Assembly: GCA_903887415.1 (NCBI GenBank) | Contig: CAISPO010000055.1 | Coordinates: forward strand, 1 to 64,000 | Direction: 5' to 3' | Length of the DNA: 64,000 bases | Source of the DNA: an uncultured Bacteroidota bacterium | GTDB taxonomy: Bacteria; Bacteroidota; Bacteroidia; Chitinophagales; Chitinophagaceae | Shown: piece by piece, positions 28,610-38,547 of the stretch | Layout of the letters: each line of letters opens with the position of its first letter | Numbering within the stretch: the first letter of the stretch is position 1 | Notes under the pieces: model-generated | Told to the model about the DNA's origin: nothing | Seen by the model: only the letters and a program-made list of their open reading frames with translations | Database searches by the model: none | Program-made: the position numbers and the translations under genes

Positions 28610-28906
28610 ATGGAAAACAAAACGAACAAAGAAAACTGGATAAACGGGGTGCTGAACAGCACCTCAGGAATGCAGCGCGCCACTCCCCACCCTGATCTTT
28701 ACAACCGCGTGATGGCGGGTGTTTACGCCCCTAAAACTGCAGTGCAATTGCCGGCAAAGCACTGGATCGCAGCAGCGATACTGCTGCTGGCATTTAATAT
28801 CGGATCCATTATTTATGTATTGGAGCAAAATAAAAAAATACCCAACACGGCTATTTCCAGCTCATTATTAACCGAAATGCAATCGGCTACCACTTATAAT
28901 TACTAA
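28610..28906 (+). CDS. Small single-pass membrane protein, possible anti-sigma factor
   Basis: A 98-residue protein starting at the ATG at 28610. It has a soluble segment of about 54 residues (MENKTNKENWINGVLNSTSG, HPDLYNRVMAGV), then one membrane helix (HWIAAAILLLAFNIGSIIYV, about 55-75) and a short outer tail of 20 residues. The layout of a cytoplasmic helix followed by a single TM segment is that of a small anti-sigma factor, and it directly follows an ECF sigma gene, but no zinc-binding HxxxCxxC is present, so the anti-sigma role is inferred from context only. The next gene begins 3 bases after its stop. Confidence 0.75.
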   Translation: MENKTNKENWINGVLNSTSGMQRATPHPDLYNRVMAGVYAPKTAVQLPAKHWIAAAILLLAFNIGSIIYVLEQNKKIPNTAISSSLLTEMQSATTYNY

Positions 28907-28909
28907 CCC

Positions 28910-29479
28910 ATGAGCGCACAAAACGGATCGAAATTCTGGAAATGGGCTGTACTGTTATTAGTGGTTTGCAACATTGGCCTTTTGCTGGCTATATGGCTAA
29001 AGCCACGCATGCCGTTCGGCCATCCCGGCGGAGAAGGCCCACGCGATTTTGTGATACACAGCCTTAAATTCTCAGGCGAACAGGTAAAATCGTATGATGC
29101 GCTGATAAATGTCCACAAGCACACAATGGACTCACTTCGGGATGAGTCGATGAAATACCGTCAGCAGCTTTTCGGGAACCTGAAAAACGAAGGACGCAGC
29201 GACGCCGATGCGGATTCATTGGCCGGCCTCATTGCAAACGGCCAGCGCCAGATAGAACTCGTCACCTACAATCATTTTGCGCAGGTAAGGGCATTATGCA
29301 CAGCTCCCCAGAAGGCCGAATTTGATAAAATAATAGGTGAAGTAACAAAACAAATGAACGGCGACGGCCGTGGGGCTCCGCCCCCGCATGGCCCCGGAAA
29401 TGGCACGCCCGGCAGAAGGGATGACGGCAATCCCCCACCCCCTCCGCGCGATCGCCCCGGGCCGCCGGAAAATGAATAA
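28910..29479 (+). CDS. Membrane-anchored periplasmic protein, CpxP/Spy-like (heavy-metal-sensor fold)
   Basis: This 189-residue protein has an N-terminal membrane anchor (WAVLLLVVCNIGLLLAIWL, about 12-30) and an all-helical periplasmic domain (about 45-150) with FSGEQVKSYDALINVHKHTM and AEFDKIIGEVTKQM, similar in layout to the CpxP/Spy/ZraP family (LTxxQ-like motifs are degenerate). The last 40 residues are low-complexity, Pro/Gly/Arg-rich (PPPHGPGNGTPGRRDDGNPP). Spy-type proteins act as periplasmic chaperones or stress sensors. It shares an operon with the ECF sigma factor and the small membrane protein, so it may sense the envelope stress that controls the sigma factor. Confidence 0.8.
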   Translation: MSAQNGSKFWKWAVLLLVVCNIGLLLAIWLKPRMPFGHPGGEGPRDFVIHSLKFSGEQVKSYDALINVHKHTMDSLRDESMKYRQQLFGNLKNEGRSDADADSLAGLIANGQRQIELVTYNHFAQVRALCTAPQKAEFDKIIGEVTKQMNGDGRGAPPPHGPGNGTPGRRDDGNPPPPPRDRPGPPENE

Positions 29480-29520
29480 TTGTTCTATGCCGGACATATT
29501 GAGTTAACCCATACTCACGC

Positions 29521-29591
29521 TTGGCGGCCTTAAAAACAAAATGCGGGAAATTGCGAGCATTGCGCCTTTGCGAGAGAAAACCTTTGCGCGG
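29521..29591 (+). repeat. Dispersed 75-bp element, copy B
   Basis: Direct-orientation copy of the element at 35255 (shared words GCGGCCTTAAAAACAAAATG, GCGCCTTTGCG, TTTGCGCGG). It sits in the short gap before tmk, ending about 20 bases before the start codon. Confidence 0.7.
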
Positions 29592-29611
29592 AAAAACGTA
29601 CTTTCGGTACA

Positions 29612-30229
29612 ATGAAAAACTTATTCGTAGCCCTTGAGGGAATAGACGGCAGCGGCAAAAGCACACAAGCAAAGCTACTCGCGCAGAAACTTACCGAAGC
29701 CGGCCATAACGTATATACCACCTTCGAGCCCACCGATGGCATGATCGGCGCCGTACTGCGCAACATTTTGAAAGGCAATATCAAAGCCGACCACCGGACA
29801 ATAGCCGGCCTCTTCCTCGCTGACCGCCTGGATCATCTGCTGAATGAAGAGACAGGCCTTGTAAAAAAAATGCAGGAGGGCTACACAATTATCACAGACC
29901 GTTATTACTTTTCTTCCTACGCCTACCACGGCACACATATGGATATGGATTGGGTTATTGCCGCAAATAAAATGTGCGCGGAAATCCTCAAACCGGACGT
30001 GTCCTTATTTATTGATGTAACGCCAACGACCGCCATGCAGCGCATCAATACCAACCGCTCTTCCACCGAATTATTTGAAAACAGGGACAGCCTGGAGGCC
30101 ATCAGGGAAAAATACTTTGAGGCCTTCACAAAACTAAAGCACGAAGAAAGCTTATTCATCACCAATGGCGACCGCGCGCAGGATGAAGTAGCCAATGAGC
30201 TTTGGATCAAAGTTAGCTCGTTATTATAA
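29612..30229 (+). CDS. tmk: dTMP kinase (thymidylate kinase)
   Basis: Phosphorylates dTMP to dTDP for DNA synthesis, in the cytoplasm. P-loop FVALEGIDGSGKSTQAK at residues 4-20 with the type-specific extended glycine loop, the DRYYFSSYAY motif (about 90-99, substrate and DR(Y/H) active-site residues), and the lid region. The AAAAA-Thr rich LID of type II enzymes is replaced by VTPTTAMQRINTNRSSTE (about 134-151), which carries Arg residues as in type II. At 205 residues it has the usual length and nothing is missing. It is monocistronic between repeats. Confidence 0.96.
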   Translation: MKNLFVALEGIDGSGKSTQAKLLAQKLTEAGHNVYTTFEPTDGMIGAVLRNILKGNIKADHRTIAGLFLADRLDHLLNEETGLVKKMQEGYTIITDRYYFSSYAYHGTHMDMDWVIAANKMCAEILKPDVSLFIDVTPTTAMQRINTNRSSTELFENRDSLEAIREKYFEAFTKLKHEESLFITNGDRAQDEVANELWIKVSSLL

Positions 30230-30253
30230 AATATTATTCGCTCATTCTTTTTA

Positions 30254-30283
30254 CGTAGAGACATAGCAATGCTACGTCTCTGC
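30254..30283. repeat. Palindromic repeat: GTAGAGAC...GTCTC
   Basis: GAGAC (30258-30262), TAGC-AAT-GCTA and GTCTC (30276-30280) form a nested hairpin. A related sequence, GTAGAGACGGCATGCCTGCA followed by GTCTC, lies near 59103-59127. This is a well-known Bacteroidetes intergenic palindrome family. Confidence 0.6.
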
Positions 30284-30342
30284 TCCCGTATTTCGCTTGC
30301 GTATTGACCTCCTCAATTCGCCTCCACAAAATAGTTACACCA

Positions 30343-30372
30343 CAAAAAAGCGCCCCACGAGGAGCGCTCTTC
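30343..30372 (-). terminator. Terminator for the 1530-aa secreted-protein gene
   Basis: Stem 30349-30356 with 30361-30368 (loop ACGA, one G-U), followed on the minus strand by six T residues. It is 22 bases beyond the stop at 30395. Confidence 0.85.
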
Positions 30373-30394
30373 TTAAAACCAGTTTGAAATAAAA

Positions 30395-33300
30395 TTACTT
30401 ATCGATCACGACATGGAACACCACCCTGCTCTCTCCTGAAGTAACCGTCACAAGATACATACCTGAAGGGACCGATTTCGCCAGCGCCACCTGTTCATAT
30501 ACTTTCCCATTGTTCACCGCTGCGGTTCTCTTATAGATGGTCTGCCCCAGCATATTCGTCACAACTATATTCACATTGTCTGACTGCGCTTTTAAGATGC
30601 CCTCTATCGTAAACGAACCGGCATTAGGATTAGGCATTAAGGTAAACGTATTTACTCCGCCTACTTCTGAAATACCTGCCGGTATCACTTGCACAGAGAT
30701 GCCGCCGCTTATTAAACTATGAGGGTCAGAGCATACAAAGCTGCTGGTTTCTTGGCAGTTTACTATCTGCCCCTGTTGCAGAGAATCAGTAATATAAACA
30801 TTGCCGGTAGCTCCCGGCACCGACGTGCCATTAATATACCATTGGAACGATGGAGACGAACCAGCGCCTGAGGCCACCGCGGTAAAGGTATCCACACTCC
30901 CCGCCACAACAGATGATTGGGATACGCTCACTGAAAGCGTATTTGAGCTTTGGGTAAATACATGCACAATGAACGTATCGCTCACAGCAACGCTGTCTGT
31001 CAGGCAGGGAACATCATGGGCAGTCATCGTCAAAACCAAAATATCCCCGTCCAGTGGTGCATAAACATAATAGGGGCCGGTAGCCACATTTATTCCGTTC
31101 TCCGTCCACAGATAAGTTGGGGCTGCGCCTCCATAAACGGGCACTGATATAAACTCTACCGTATCCCCCGCACAGGTACTGTCCCCATGTACCGAAGTAA
31201 TGCTTACAGATGGTGTCAGCATCGCGCTGATGCTCATCGTCACGCTATTCACTGCCGTATCAGGGAACGCGCATATATCATTGCTGGTTAGCACAACTTT
31301 CACTACATCACCATTCGCTGGTGTATAGGAATAGGTTACGCCTGTACCTGTGGCTGTGCCGTTTACATACCATTGATAGGTTGGCCCGCCGCCGCCGTAA
31401 GTTGGCACTGCGGTAAATGTTTCCGGTGAGGTTGTCAGGCAAAGCACAGTGCCGAGGCTTGCAGAAATATTAACCGTCGGCACCACGATCGGGCTTGGGT
31501 TCACCGTCACAGTAACGCCCAATGACGTAGAGGCGCAGCCGGTAGCATTGGTAATGATAACTGTATAGTTACCGCTGGTGCTGGCAGTATATGCCGCAGA
31601 TGTAGCTCCGCTAATATTAACGCCGCCGACCTGCCATTGGTAAGTGTAGCCTGCACCTGCCGTTGCATTAAGCACTACAAATCCGCCAGTACAGAAAGTA
31701 GTAGAGCTTGCCGGCGTAATGCTTGCTGTAAACGGAGTAACAATAGTAACGGTAACTACAGCATCCGATACGCATCCCGCTGCATTGGTAACCGTATAGC
31801 TGATGTTGTCTGTTCCCACAGCGATCCCGGTCACCAACCCGCTTGCCGACACCGTGGCAATAGCTGGCGTTGCACTGCTCCAGGCCCCGCTTGCGGTAGC
31901 ATCCGAGAGCGGAGAGGTCTGTCCTACACAAATAGTTGTATTACCTGATATGCCGGAAACTACGGTAGCTGCGTTTACAGTCATGCCAAATGTTGCGTTT
32001 ACGCTGCCGCAGATATTAGACTCAGTATAAGTAATAATTGCGGTGCCTGCATTTACCCCGGTCACATCACCTGACCCATCCACTGATGCGATAGTCGCAT
32101 CACTGCTGCTCCAGGTACCCGCTGCGGTGGCATCTGTCAGGGTTGTGACCTGCCCGACACAAATATTGGATGCGCCGTTTATAGCGGTCACCGTCGGTAG
32201 GCTAAGCACGTTAACGGTAGTAATAGCGGAGGTGACAACGCATGCTCCCTGGCTCACTATAACCGCATAGTTGCCGCCTGTAGTGGCTGTGTAGCCGGAC
32301 GATGTTGCGCCCGGTATATTCACGCCACCCAGCAGCCACTGGTAAGTGATCCCTGCTCCGGTATTCGCATTCAGCAGCACACTTCCGCCTGCACAGAATG
32401 TTGTAGGCCCTGCCGGAGTAATCGTAGCACCCGGCCCGGCAGTGATCGTGACTGTCGTGATCGCAGATGCGGAATTACATCCGCTGCTGTAAACAATTAC
32501 GGTATAATTGCCCGCCAGGGTAGCTGTATAAGATGAGGTTGTAGCGCCGGCAATATTAGTTCCGCCAAGCTGCCATTGGTAGGTATATCCTGCGCCGGTG
32601 TTGGCATCGAGAACAACATTGCCGCCTGTGCAGAAAGTAGTAGGCCCTTCAGGAGTAATGGTCGCACCGGGAGGTGTGCCTACAGTTACTGTCGTTATCG
32701 CAGATGTAGAACTGCAGCCTGCCCCACTAACTATCACAGTATAATTACCACCTAAAGTAGCCGTGTAAGATGAAAGTGTAGCCCCGGCAATATTACCACC
32801 GCCCAGTTGCCATTGATACGTAAGCCCGGTGCCTGTATTAGCATTGAGCACTACGCTTCCTCCGGTGCAGAATGTTGTTGGCCCGGCTGGTGTAATTGTT
32901 GCACCCGGAAGCGCATTCACCGTAACTATGGCGGTAACTGCACAGCCAGTACCCAGTGTATAAGAGATGGTTGACGTTCCCGCCGCAACTCCGGTGACAT
33001 TACCGCTGGTCGCAATTGTCGCAACAGAAGTAGTTACGCTGCTCCAGGCACCGCCGGCGGTTGCATCGCTCAGGCTCGTGCCCGAACCTGCGCATACAGA
33101 CAGTGTGCCAAGAATAGCCGATGGCATTGGGTTCACAGATACAACTACCGGCAGGGAAACACTGTCGCAGGTGGCGCTGTTATAAACGATCACATTATAA
33201 GTGCCCGTAACTGTTGCAGTATAAGAAGCCGTTGTGGCTCCGGCAATCGCAGTTCCGCCCTGCTCCCATTGATAGGTAAGCCCTGTGCCTGTATTCGCAT

Positions 33301-34987
33301 TGAGCACCACTGTAGCCGGTGAGCAAACCGAAGTAGATCCTGCAGGTGTTATAGTTGCCACTGGAGGCACACATATTTTTATATAGGCCCACCAGGTATC
33401 CCAGGTATTCGTGGCCGCTGCGCTGCACTCTTGTATGGTCCAGAAGTCGGTGCTGTTTAGCGGATCCAGTACTGTTCCGGAATAGTCACCCCACCTGTCG
33501 CGTGTACTCCCGAAATTCTTAAAGTAAGTGTTTTGCCCATGCCGGTAAATATATGCAGGCCGCATAGAGTCAACAGCATCTGTATGCATATGCAATGTAT
33601 AGGCAGCACAAGGATGTATGAGCTTAGAAGTAACTGTAAACCCGATCAATGCATCATTATAGGTATTAACTGCGACCGTAGGAAAAGTATAAAAATTATT
33701 ATTGGTTGCAGATGGGTCGTCTATCAGCCCGATCTGCGCCGGTACGCCCAGTGTATCTATCTGCCACCATTGTGCGGAAACGCGGGTAGGGTTCACGGTC
33801 GTACTGTAAGGAAGAAATACTTCATGTGCAAACCAAAGATTACCATTCATCTGTATCACCTGAGTCACACGGTCATCATTAGCCTGTATCAGGTTGGTAG
33901 TTCCCAATTGCGGCACAAAATCTGCCCCGCCTGTACCGGTTACGGCATTAGATTCGCCCTGCCAGTTAAAACCCGCAGATGCCGGGAAACCAACCGACGT
34001 CATTGTCTCAGAGCCGACTGCACCCGATATTTTCCATAACTGCATTTGCCCGCCGCCGGCTGCTGTCCCGTCCCAGCTTTCTATCATGTACTGGTTCTGC
34101 TCGGCAACATCATACGTTATTGCAGGGGCAATTGAAAAAGAAGATGCCTGGGTAAAACTGGTATAAGTTGCGCTTGTACCGGCAAGCAAATTCGCCTTAT
34201 TAAACGCGAAAACTTTGGCGCCATTATAGCCCGTGCCGGTAACCGGGAATAGGTTGCCGGTAACTGTTACCCACTTCCCGTTAAAACCAACCTCCGGATA
34301 ATCCAGCCAGCTAACGCCGGTCGCATCCACCAGCACTTTGAACATCCACCACCCACCCGTAGGGTTACTTGTCTTTGATACAGCAATAAGTATTGATGAT
34401 GTCGCAGATTCAGCGCCCCAATCTGTAATAAATATCCAGCGATTGCTGGTAGCGTCATAGTGTATCCTCGGATCATAAGACCCCGAGCCCACAATAGGTG
34501 CCCAGAAAGCATTCAGCGATACCGTGGAAACGGTAGCGCTGGCCCGGGTCTGTATGCGAACATTACTGTTTATCGCGGTAATACAATAATTGGAATCGAC
34601 TGAACCATGAGTGTCTGGCGGAATAACAGAACCGGGGTCCAGCACGGCTTCGAATGTGTCTGCAGGAGCTGGAGACACCGGCAATGTTGGCGGTGAGAAA
34701 GTAAAATGCGGCGCGCCTGTCGGTGGTGTCGGCCGGTAAAATATCAATGACGGGTCCAATGCTGTTCCATGCGCCGGGCGCTCATTTTCATCCTCATCAT
34801 TTTCCGGTTCTTGCACAACGAACGGGTCAGGATGAGCAAGATAGTGACTTGCCAGGTCGGCAAAGTTCATCTCGCCTCTTATCTCCTCATGCCCGTGACC
34901 AACAATTATTTGTGCAGATACCTTCAGATTTGAGAGTATCAAAACACTGATCACAAGTGTGCATAGCCTGGTTAGTTTCATCCGCAT
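30395..34987 (-). CDS. Large secreted T9SS type A protein with many Ig-like domains
   Basis: A 1530-residue exported protein. Signal peptide about 1-25 (KVSAQ). Residues about 90-540 form a non-repetitive domain ([37 protein letters not shown] and [20 protein letters not shown]) that resembles the six-bladed beta-propeller region seen in similar secreted proteins. About twelve Ig-like repeats follow in two types: YQWQLGGxxIAGATxxSYTA and GTWSSxxxxIATVxxxGxVTGV (the Big_2 kind found in the giant adhesin at 21640). The end is a T9SS type A sorting domain ([20 protein letters not shown]). No enzyme motifs. It probably acts at the cell surface. Confidence 0.88.
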   Translation of the reverse strand: MRMKLTRLCTLVISVLILSNLKVSAQIIVGHGHEEIRGEMNFADLASHYLAHPDPFVVQEPENDEDENERPAHGTALDPSLIFYRPTPPTGAPHFTFSPPTLPVSPAPADTFEAVLDPGSVIPPDTHGSVDSNYCITAINSNVRIQTRASATVSTVSLNAFWAPIVGSGSYDPRIHYDATSNRWIFITDWGAESATSSILIAVSKTSNPTGGWWMFKVLVDATGVSWLDYPEVGFNGKWVTVTGNLFPVTGTGYNGAKVFAFNKANLLAGTSATYTSFTQASSFSIAPAITYDVAEQNQYMIESWDGTAAGGGQMQLWKISGAVGSETMTSVGFPASAGFNWQGESNAVTGTGGADFVPQLGTTNLIQANDDRVTQVIQMNGNLWFAHEVFLPYSTTVNPTRVSAQWWQIDTLGVPAQIGLIDDPSATNNNFYTFPTVAVNTYNDALIGFTVTSKLIHPCAAYTLHMHTDAVDSMRPAYIYRHGQNTYFKNFGSTRDRWGDYSGTVLDPLNSTDFWTIQECSAAATNTWDTWWAYIKICVPPVATITPAGSTSVCSPATVVLNANTGTGLTYQWEQGGTAIAGATTASYTATVTGTYNVIVYNSATCDSVSLPVVVSVNPMPSAILGTLSVCAGSGTSLSDATAGGAWSSVTTSVATIATSGNVTGVAAGTSTISYTLGTGCAVTAIVTVNALPGATITPAGPTTFCTGGSVVLNANTGTGLTYQWQLGGGNIAGATLSSYTATLGGNYTVIVSGAGCSSTSAITTVTVGTPPGATITPEGPTTFCTGGNVVLDANTGAGYTYQWQLGGTNIAGATTSSYTATLAGNYTVIVYSSGCNSASAITTVTITAGPGATITPAGPTTFCAGGSVLLNANTGAGITYQWLLGGVNIPGATSSGYTATTGGNYAVIVSQGACVVTSAITTVNVLSLPTVTAINGASNICVGQVTTLTDATAAGTWSSSDATIASVDGSGDVTGVNAGTAIITYTESNICGSVNATFGMTVNAATVVSGISGNTTICVGQTSPLSDATASGAWSSATPAIATVSASGLVTGIAVGTDNISYTVTNAAGCVSDAVVTVTIVTPFTASITPASSTTFCTGGFVVLNATAGAGYTYQWQVGGVNISGATSAAYTASTSGNYTVIITNATGCASTSLGVTVTVNPSPIVVPTVNISASLGTVLCLTTSPETFTAVPTYGGGGPTYQWYVNGTATGTGVTYSYTPANGDVVKVVLTSNDICAFPDTAVNSVTMSISAMLTPSVSITSVHGDSTCAGDTVEFISVPVYGGAAPTYLWTENGINVATGPYYVYAPLDGDILVLTMTAHDVPCLTDSVAVSDTFIVHVFTQSSNTLSVSVSQSSVVAGSVDTFTAVASGAGSSPSFQWYINGTSVPGATGNVYITDSLQQGQIVNCQETSSFVCSDPHSLISGGISVQVIPAGISEVGGVNTFTLMPNPNAGSFTIEGILKAQSDNVNIVVTNMLGQTIYKRTAAVNNGKVYEQVALAKSVPSGMYLVTVTSGESRVVFHVVIDK

Positions 34988-35254
34988 TAATTATTTTTCG
35001 CAAATAGGAAGCATCAGGATCAGAGGCCTGATCAATGTTCGTCGTTGCCGTTAAGAAAGATAGTAACAGGAAAATTAACAAATCTATAGAAAAAATCACC
35101 CGATGCGGGGGTGAATCGCAATTATTTAGTGGCGAATCGATCTTATCATAATGGTAACGGTTATATGTACACTCCGAGATGTATATTGCATGTAAATTAG
35201 AAAACCACGCTTACTTTTATACCGTTTGAACATTAAAATCGATAAACAAATGGA
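34988..35254. other. Gene-free upstream spacer
   Basis: Between the secreted-protein gene and the repeat at 35255 I see no gene or clear promoter. The stretch is AT-rich, with GATTCACCCCCGCATCGGG-like sequence on the minus strand near 35095-35115. The gap to 35359 continues with the repeat element. Confidence 0.5.
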
Positions 35255-35330
35255 CTCGCGCTTTGCGGCCTTGAAAACAAAATGGGGGAACTGCGCCTTT
35301 GCGCCTTCGCAAGAGATTTTTTTGCGCGGC
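35255..35330 (+). repeat. Dispersed 75-bp element, copy C
   Basis: GCGCTTTGCGGCCTTGAAAA ... CTGCGCCTTTGCGCCTTCGC, the most complete copy. Copies A (8171-8246, inverted) and B (29521-29591) align with it over most of its length. Confidence 0.75.
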
Positions 35331-35359
35331 ACCTTGTTTGTTGACCCTGAACAAGACTA

Positions 35360-37279
35360 ATGATGAAAAAGATACGGATACTATCTGTGATTGTGGCGGT
35401 CGTAGTTTGTTCTTTTACCCTTGGAAAACAGGTTACCACCTATCATACGCATTATACCAATGCGCTTGGCAGCTTTGAAGATGCAGACCGGGATCTGTAC
35501 AACAAAATAAAAAACTCAGATCTCGCTTCCCCACTTGGCAAAGCACAGGTCAAAGAAGAGATCGGCCGCGCCCGCTTAAAGCTGAAAGGAATAGACATAT
35601 GGCTGCGCTACCTGGAGCCGGTTACGTATAATAAGATCAACGGCCCACTTCCTGTGGAGTGGGAAAATGAAGTATTCGAAAAATTTGAAAAGCCCTACCG
35701 CAGGGAAGGCGCCGGCCTTTCGCTTGCCCAGATATACCTGGATAACCCTGTTATAAGCAAAGATACATTGCTGCGCCTGGTAGCGCAATCGCTTACGGCC
35801 ATCAAAACATTCCAGGCCGACTCTATAACCGGGCAACTGGATACTTTCGACCATTTCTTTCTTGCCAACAGGCTCTACTTGCTCAATCTCGCCGCCGTTT
35901 ACACCACCAGCTTTGAATGCCCTGACCCTAAAAATGTAATTCCCGAGCTGCGCTCCATGCTCACAGATATAAAAGGCATTTACACGGATTTCAACCGCTC
36001 TTTCCCGGCAACTCCACTGACTAAAGATTACCTGGACCTCTACGACAAAACAATAGCCTTTGTCAATGCACAGCCCTCCGACCACACCCTATTTGACCAT
36101 TACACATTCATCAAAGATTATGTAAACCCACTGTTCGCCATCAACCAAAAGCTCATAAATACCTACAACGTCATTTCAAAAAGCTATAACGATTACACAC
36201 TGAATAATGATGCCCCTTCTATTTTCGACAAACAGCTATATACGCCGCAGAACTCGAAGGGTATATTTTCACTCGTAAAAAACCCCGAAACACTGGAAGA
36301 AATAAAACACATCGGCAAGCTGCTTTTTTATGACCCTATCCTTTCCGGCAACAACCGCCGTAGTTGCATCTCCTGCCACAGGTCCACCCAGTATTTTACA
36401 GATACCGCGGTGCAGACAAGCTTACAATTCAATGAAAAGGAAAGGCTCGCAAGAAATACCCCCTCGCTGGTAAACGTGATCTACAATCACCTCCTGATGC
36501 TGGATGGTAAGCACATATCGCTGCAGGCGCAGGGCAAGGCCGTAATGACCAACCCGATAGAAATGGGCGGCAAGGAAGAAGAAATCCTGGCCAAAGTGCT
36601 AAGCTGCAAAGAGTACAAAACCGCCTTCAAAAAATTCCTGAAATATACACCTGAAGAAAAAAATATTTCCTTTGACCACATTGTTTCTGCCGTCACTTAT
36701 TATTACAGCGAATTCAGTAATTATTATGCCCCTTTCGATGAAGCTATGAATGCCAACAAGCCTATCAGCCGGGAAAGCGTAAGCGGTTTCAACCTGTTTA
36801 TGGGTAAAGCACGGTGCGCCACTTGTCATTTCGTACCGCAGTTCAACGGCGTAAAACCACCCTACATCAGCTCTGAATTTGAGGTGCTTGGCGTGCCTGA
36901 TGATACCACCTATCAAAAATTGAGCGCCGACCGGGGCAGGTATGAAGTAAACCCGGCCGATGAAACAATGAACGCCTTCAGAACGGGCTCTATACGCAAT
37001 GCTGAATATACAAAGCCCTACATGCATAATGGTGTATTCACTACCCTGGAGCAGGTGGTTGACTTTTATGATGCCGGCGGCGGCGTGGGAAAAAAGCTCA
37101 ATGTTGCCAACCAGACCCTTTCTGCTGATTCGTTAAAACTAACCGCTTCGGAAAAAAAAGAATTAATTTCGTTCATGCATTCGCTGAACGAGAAGGTCAT
37201 CTTTCAGAAGCCGCCTGAAACATTGCCGACCTCCTCCAGCAAGGAACTGAACGGCAGAAAAGTGGGCGGCGAATATTAG
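35360..37279 (+). CDS. Di-haem cytochrome c peroxidase (MauG/CcpA type) with N-terminal helical domain
   Basis: A 639-residue exported protein. The first about 30 residues are a signal or anchor segment (IVAVVVCSFTLG). Residues about 40-285 form a helical domain of unknown role found in Bacteroidetes peroxidase relatives. The C-terminal part is the di-haem peroxidase fold. It has two covalent haem c motifs, CISCH (about residues 336-340) and CATCH (about 490-494), RNTPSLVNV (a conserved segment of the family), GxxxLFYDPILSGN near the first haem and NGVFTTLEQVVDFYDAGGG near the end. It reduces H2O2 with electrons from cytochrome c, in the periplasm. A cytochrome c lipoprotein gene follows at 18 bases, a likely electron donor. 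Confidence 0.92.
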   Translation: MMKKIRILSVIVAVVVCSFTLGKQVTTYHTHYTNALGSFEDADRDLYNKIKNSDLASPLGKAQVKEEIGRARLKLKGIDIWLRYLEPVTYNKINGPLPVEWENEVFEKFEKPYRREGAGLSLAQIYLDNPVISKDTLLRLVAQSLTAIKTFQADSITGQLDTFDHFFLANRLYLLNLAAVYTTSFECPDPKNVIPELRSMLTDIKGIYTDFNRSFPATPLTKDYLDLYDKTIAFVNAQPSDHTLFDHYTFIKDYVNPLFAINQKLINTYNVISKSYNDYTLNNDAPSIFDKQLYTPQNSKGIFSLVKNPETLEEIKHIGKLLFYDPILSGNNRRSCISCHRSTQYFTDTAVQTSLQFNEKERLARNTPSLVNVIYNHLLMLDGKHISLQAQGKAVMTNPIEMGGKEEEILAKVLSCKEYKTAFKKFLKYTPEEKNISFDHIVSAVTYYYSEFSNYYAPFDEAMNANKPISRESVSGFNLFMGKARCATCHFVPQFNGVKPPYISSEFEVLGVPDDTTYQKLSADRGRYEVNPADETMNAFRTGSIRNAEYTKPYMHNGVFTTLEQVVDFYDAGGGVGKKLNVANQTLSADSLKLTASEKKELISFMHSLNEKVIFQKPPETLPTSSSKELNGRKVGGEY

Positions 37280-37297
37280 TGCTGAAAAAACGAACCG

Positions 37298-37696
37298 ATG
37301 AACAAACGATACCCCATCCCGCTATTCCTGTTTGCAGCTGCTATTTTCATGCAGTGCAAAAGCAGTAATAAGATAACCTACAATTTCCCGGCCACCCTGT
37401 CAAAAACGCAGCGCGATGAGCTGATGGACAAATGCCAGAAAGGCAAAGAGCTATTTAAAGCCAACTGCTCAGGCTGCCATGGGATATTTACTAAAGGGCA
37501 AGACAATGTTCCCAATTTCACTGCCGCACAAATAGACAATTATTCGGCCCGCTTCCTTCGGCACGACCCCAAAAACCATGCGGTTACCAAAGAAATGAGT
37601 CCAGACCAGATGAATGATGTGCTCATGTTCCTTCGCTTCCGCAATGTGAAAAAACCGGACAATACAGTGGCTACCGGTGCTTCAAAAAAGCGCTGA
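37298..37696 (+). CDS. Cytochrome c lipoprotein
   Basis: A 132-residue protein with a signal ending in a lipobox (IFMQC, Cys about residue 20), then a short linker and a single cytochrome c domain. The haem-binding CSGCH is at about residues 56-60 (after GKELFKAN), and a Met-containing region EMSPDQMNDVLMFL (about 100-113) supplies the distal ligand. The C-terminal tail is basic and low-complexity. As a lipid-anchored c-type cytochrome encoded 18 bases after a di-haem peroxidase, it probably feeds electrons to it. It is co-transcribed with 35360. Confidence 0.9.
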   Translation: MNKRYPIPLFLFAAAIFMQCKSSNKITYNFPATLSKTQRDELMDKCQKGKELFKANCSGCHGIFTKGQDNVPNFTAAQIDNYSARFLRHDPKNHAVTKEMSPDQMNDVLMFLRFRNVKKPDNTVATGASKKR

Positions 37697-37730
37697 ACTC
37701 AAAACAATCATTTTACTAAAAACCAGAGCT

Positions 37731-37761
37731 TTTGCTGATATAAAATATATCTTTACCTTTA
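37731..37761 (+). promoter_or_regulatory. Promoter before the GPx-like gene
   Basis: TTTG (37731-37734) and TACCTTTA (37754-37761, one mismatch) are 19 bases apart, ending 22 bases before the first ATG at 37784. The downstream gene therefore probably has its own transcript. Confidence 0.6.
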
Positions 37762-37783
37762 ACGAAACTAAATATACCGGGTT

Positions 37784-38320
37784 ATGCGAATGAATATAGT
37801 GTTCCTCTTTATTTTGCTTCCATTTGTAGTGTCTGCCAAAGGTCGTGTGCCTAAGAGCATTTACGATTTTAAGGTTAAAGGGCTTGATGGTAATACCATC
37901 AACTTTGCAAAGTTCAAAGGCAAGAAAATACTGATCGTGAACACACCCTCAATGGCCGATGACAACCCGCAATATGCCGAGGTGGAAGCCCTGTATCAGA
38001 AATATAAAGACAAACTCGTAGTAGTTGGTTTCCTGGATGATGATTATGGCCCTCCTCCGGGCTCTAAGAGAGAGGTGGACTATTCAAAGAAGAACTACCA
38101 CGTCACCTTTCCCCTTGCGGCAAAAGTGGTGGTAAATGGCGACGATCCGGCACCTATATACAAATGGCTGCTTAACAGTAAATACAGCAAGTATAAAGAC
38201 ACTGAAATAAAATGGGATTTTCAGAAATACCTCGTCAACGAAAAAGGCCAGTTAGTAGCCGAATTTGACCCCAAAATAAGGGTTACAAGCCCTGCTATAA
38301 TAGAAGCAGTAGAAAAATAA
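37784..38320 (+). CDS. Exported glutathione-peroxidase-fold protein lacking the peroxidatic residue
   Basis: A 178-residue protein with signal peptide (about 1-18, ending VVSA) and a GPx-like thioredoxin fold: IYDFKVKGLDGNTINFAKFK, GKKILIVNTPS, AEVEALYQKYKDKLVVVGF, WDFQKYLVNEKGQLV. In true peroxidases the segment after KILIVN reads VAS(C/U)G. Here it reads TPSMADD, so the peroxidatic Cys or Sec is replaced by Met. The second conserved NQFG stretch is DDDYG. The Trp of the W(N/D)F motif is kept. It is therefore probably not a peroxidase; a structural, binding or regulatory role is possible. It lies 87 bases after the cytochrome c gene of the peroxidase cluster. Confidence 0.85.
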   Translation: MRMNIVFLFILLPFVVSAKGRVPKSIYDFKVKGLDGNTINFAKFKGKKILIVNTPSMADDNPQYAEVEALYQKYKDKLVVVGFLDDDYGPPPGSKREVDYSKKNYHVTFPLAAKVVVNGDDPAPIYKWLLNSKYSKYKDTEIKWDFQKYLVNEKGQLVAEFDPKIRVTSPAIIEAVEK

Positions 38321-38340
38321 CATCCATCATACCTCACTCG

Positions 38341-38370
38341 AGCCTCCGGACATCCCGGGGGCTTTTTTGT
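38341..38370 (+). terminator. Terminator after the GPx-like gene
   Basis: A 9-bp stem (38341-38349 with 38355-38363 region, GC-rich with one G-U, loop about 5 bases) is followed by TTTTTT. Confidence 0.88.
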
Positions 38371-38547
38371 GCGTACGCACTATTAAACCGGGCTATCTGC
38401 TACCTCAACCTGCCCCAAACCATTCTGCGAGGCCTAACAATGCAGCTCTAAAGAAAAGGAGGTATAACAGGATTGCTTAAGGTTTTATACCACTCGGCGA
38501 TATATGTGCTGATAGCAGAACTTCCCCCACTCAAAAATTACCTGAAA

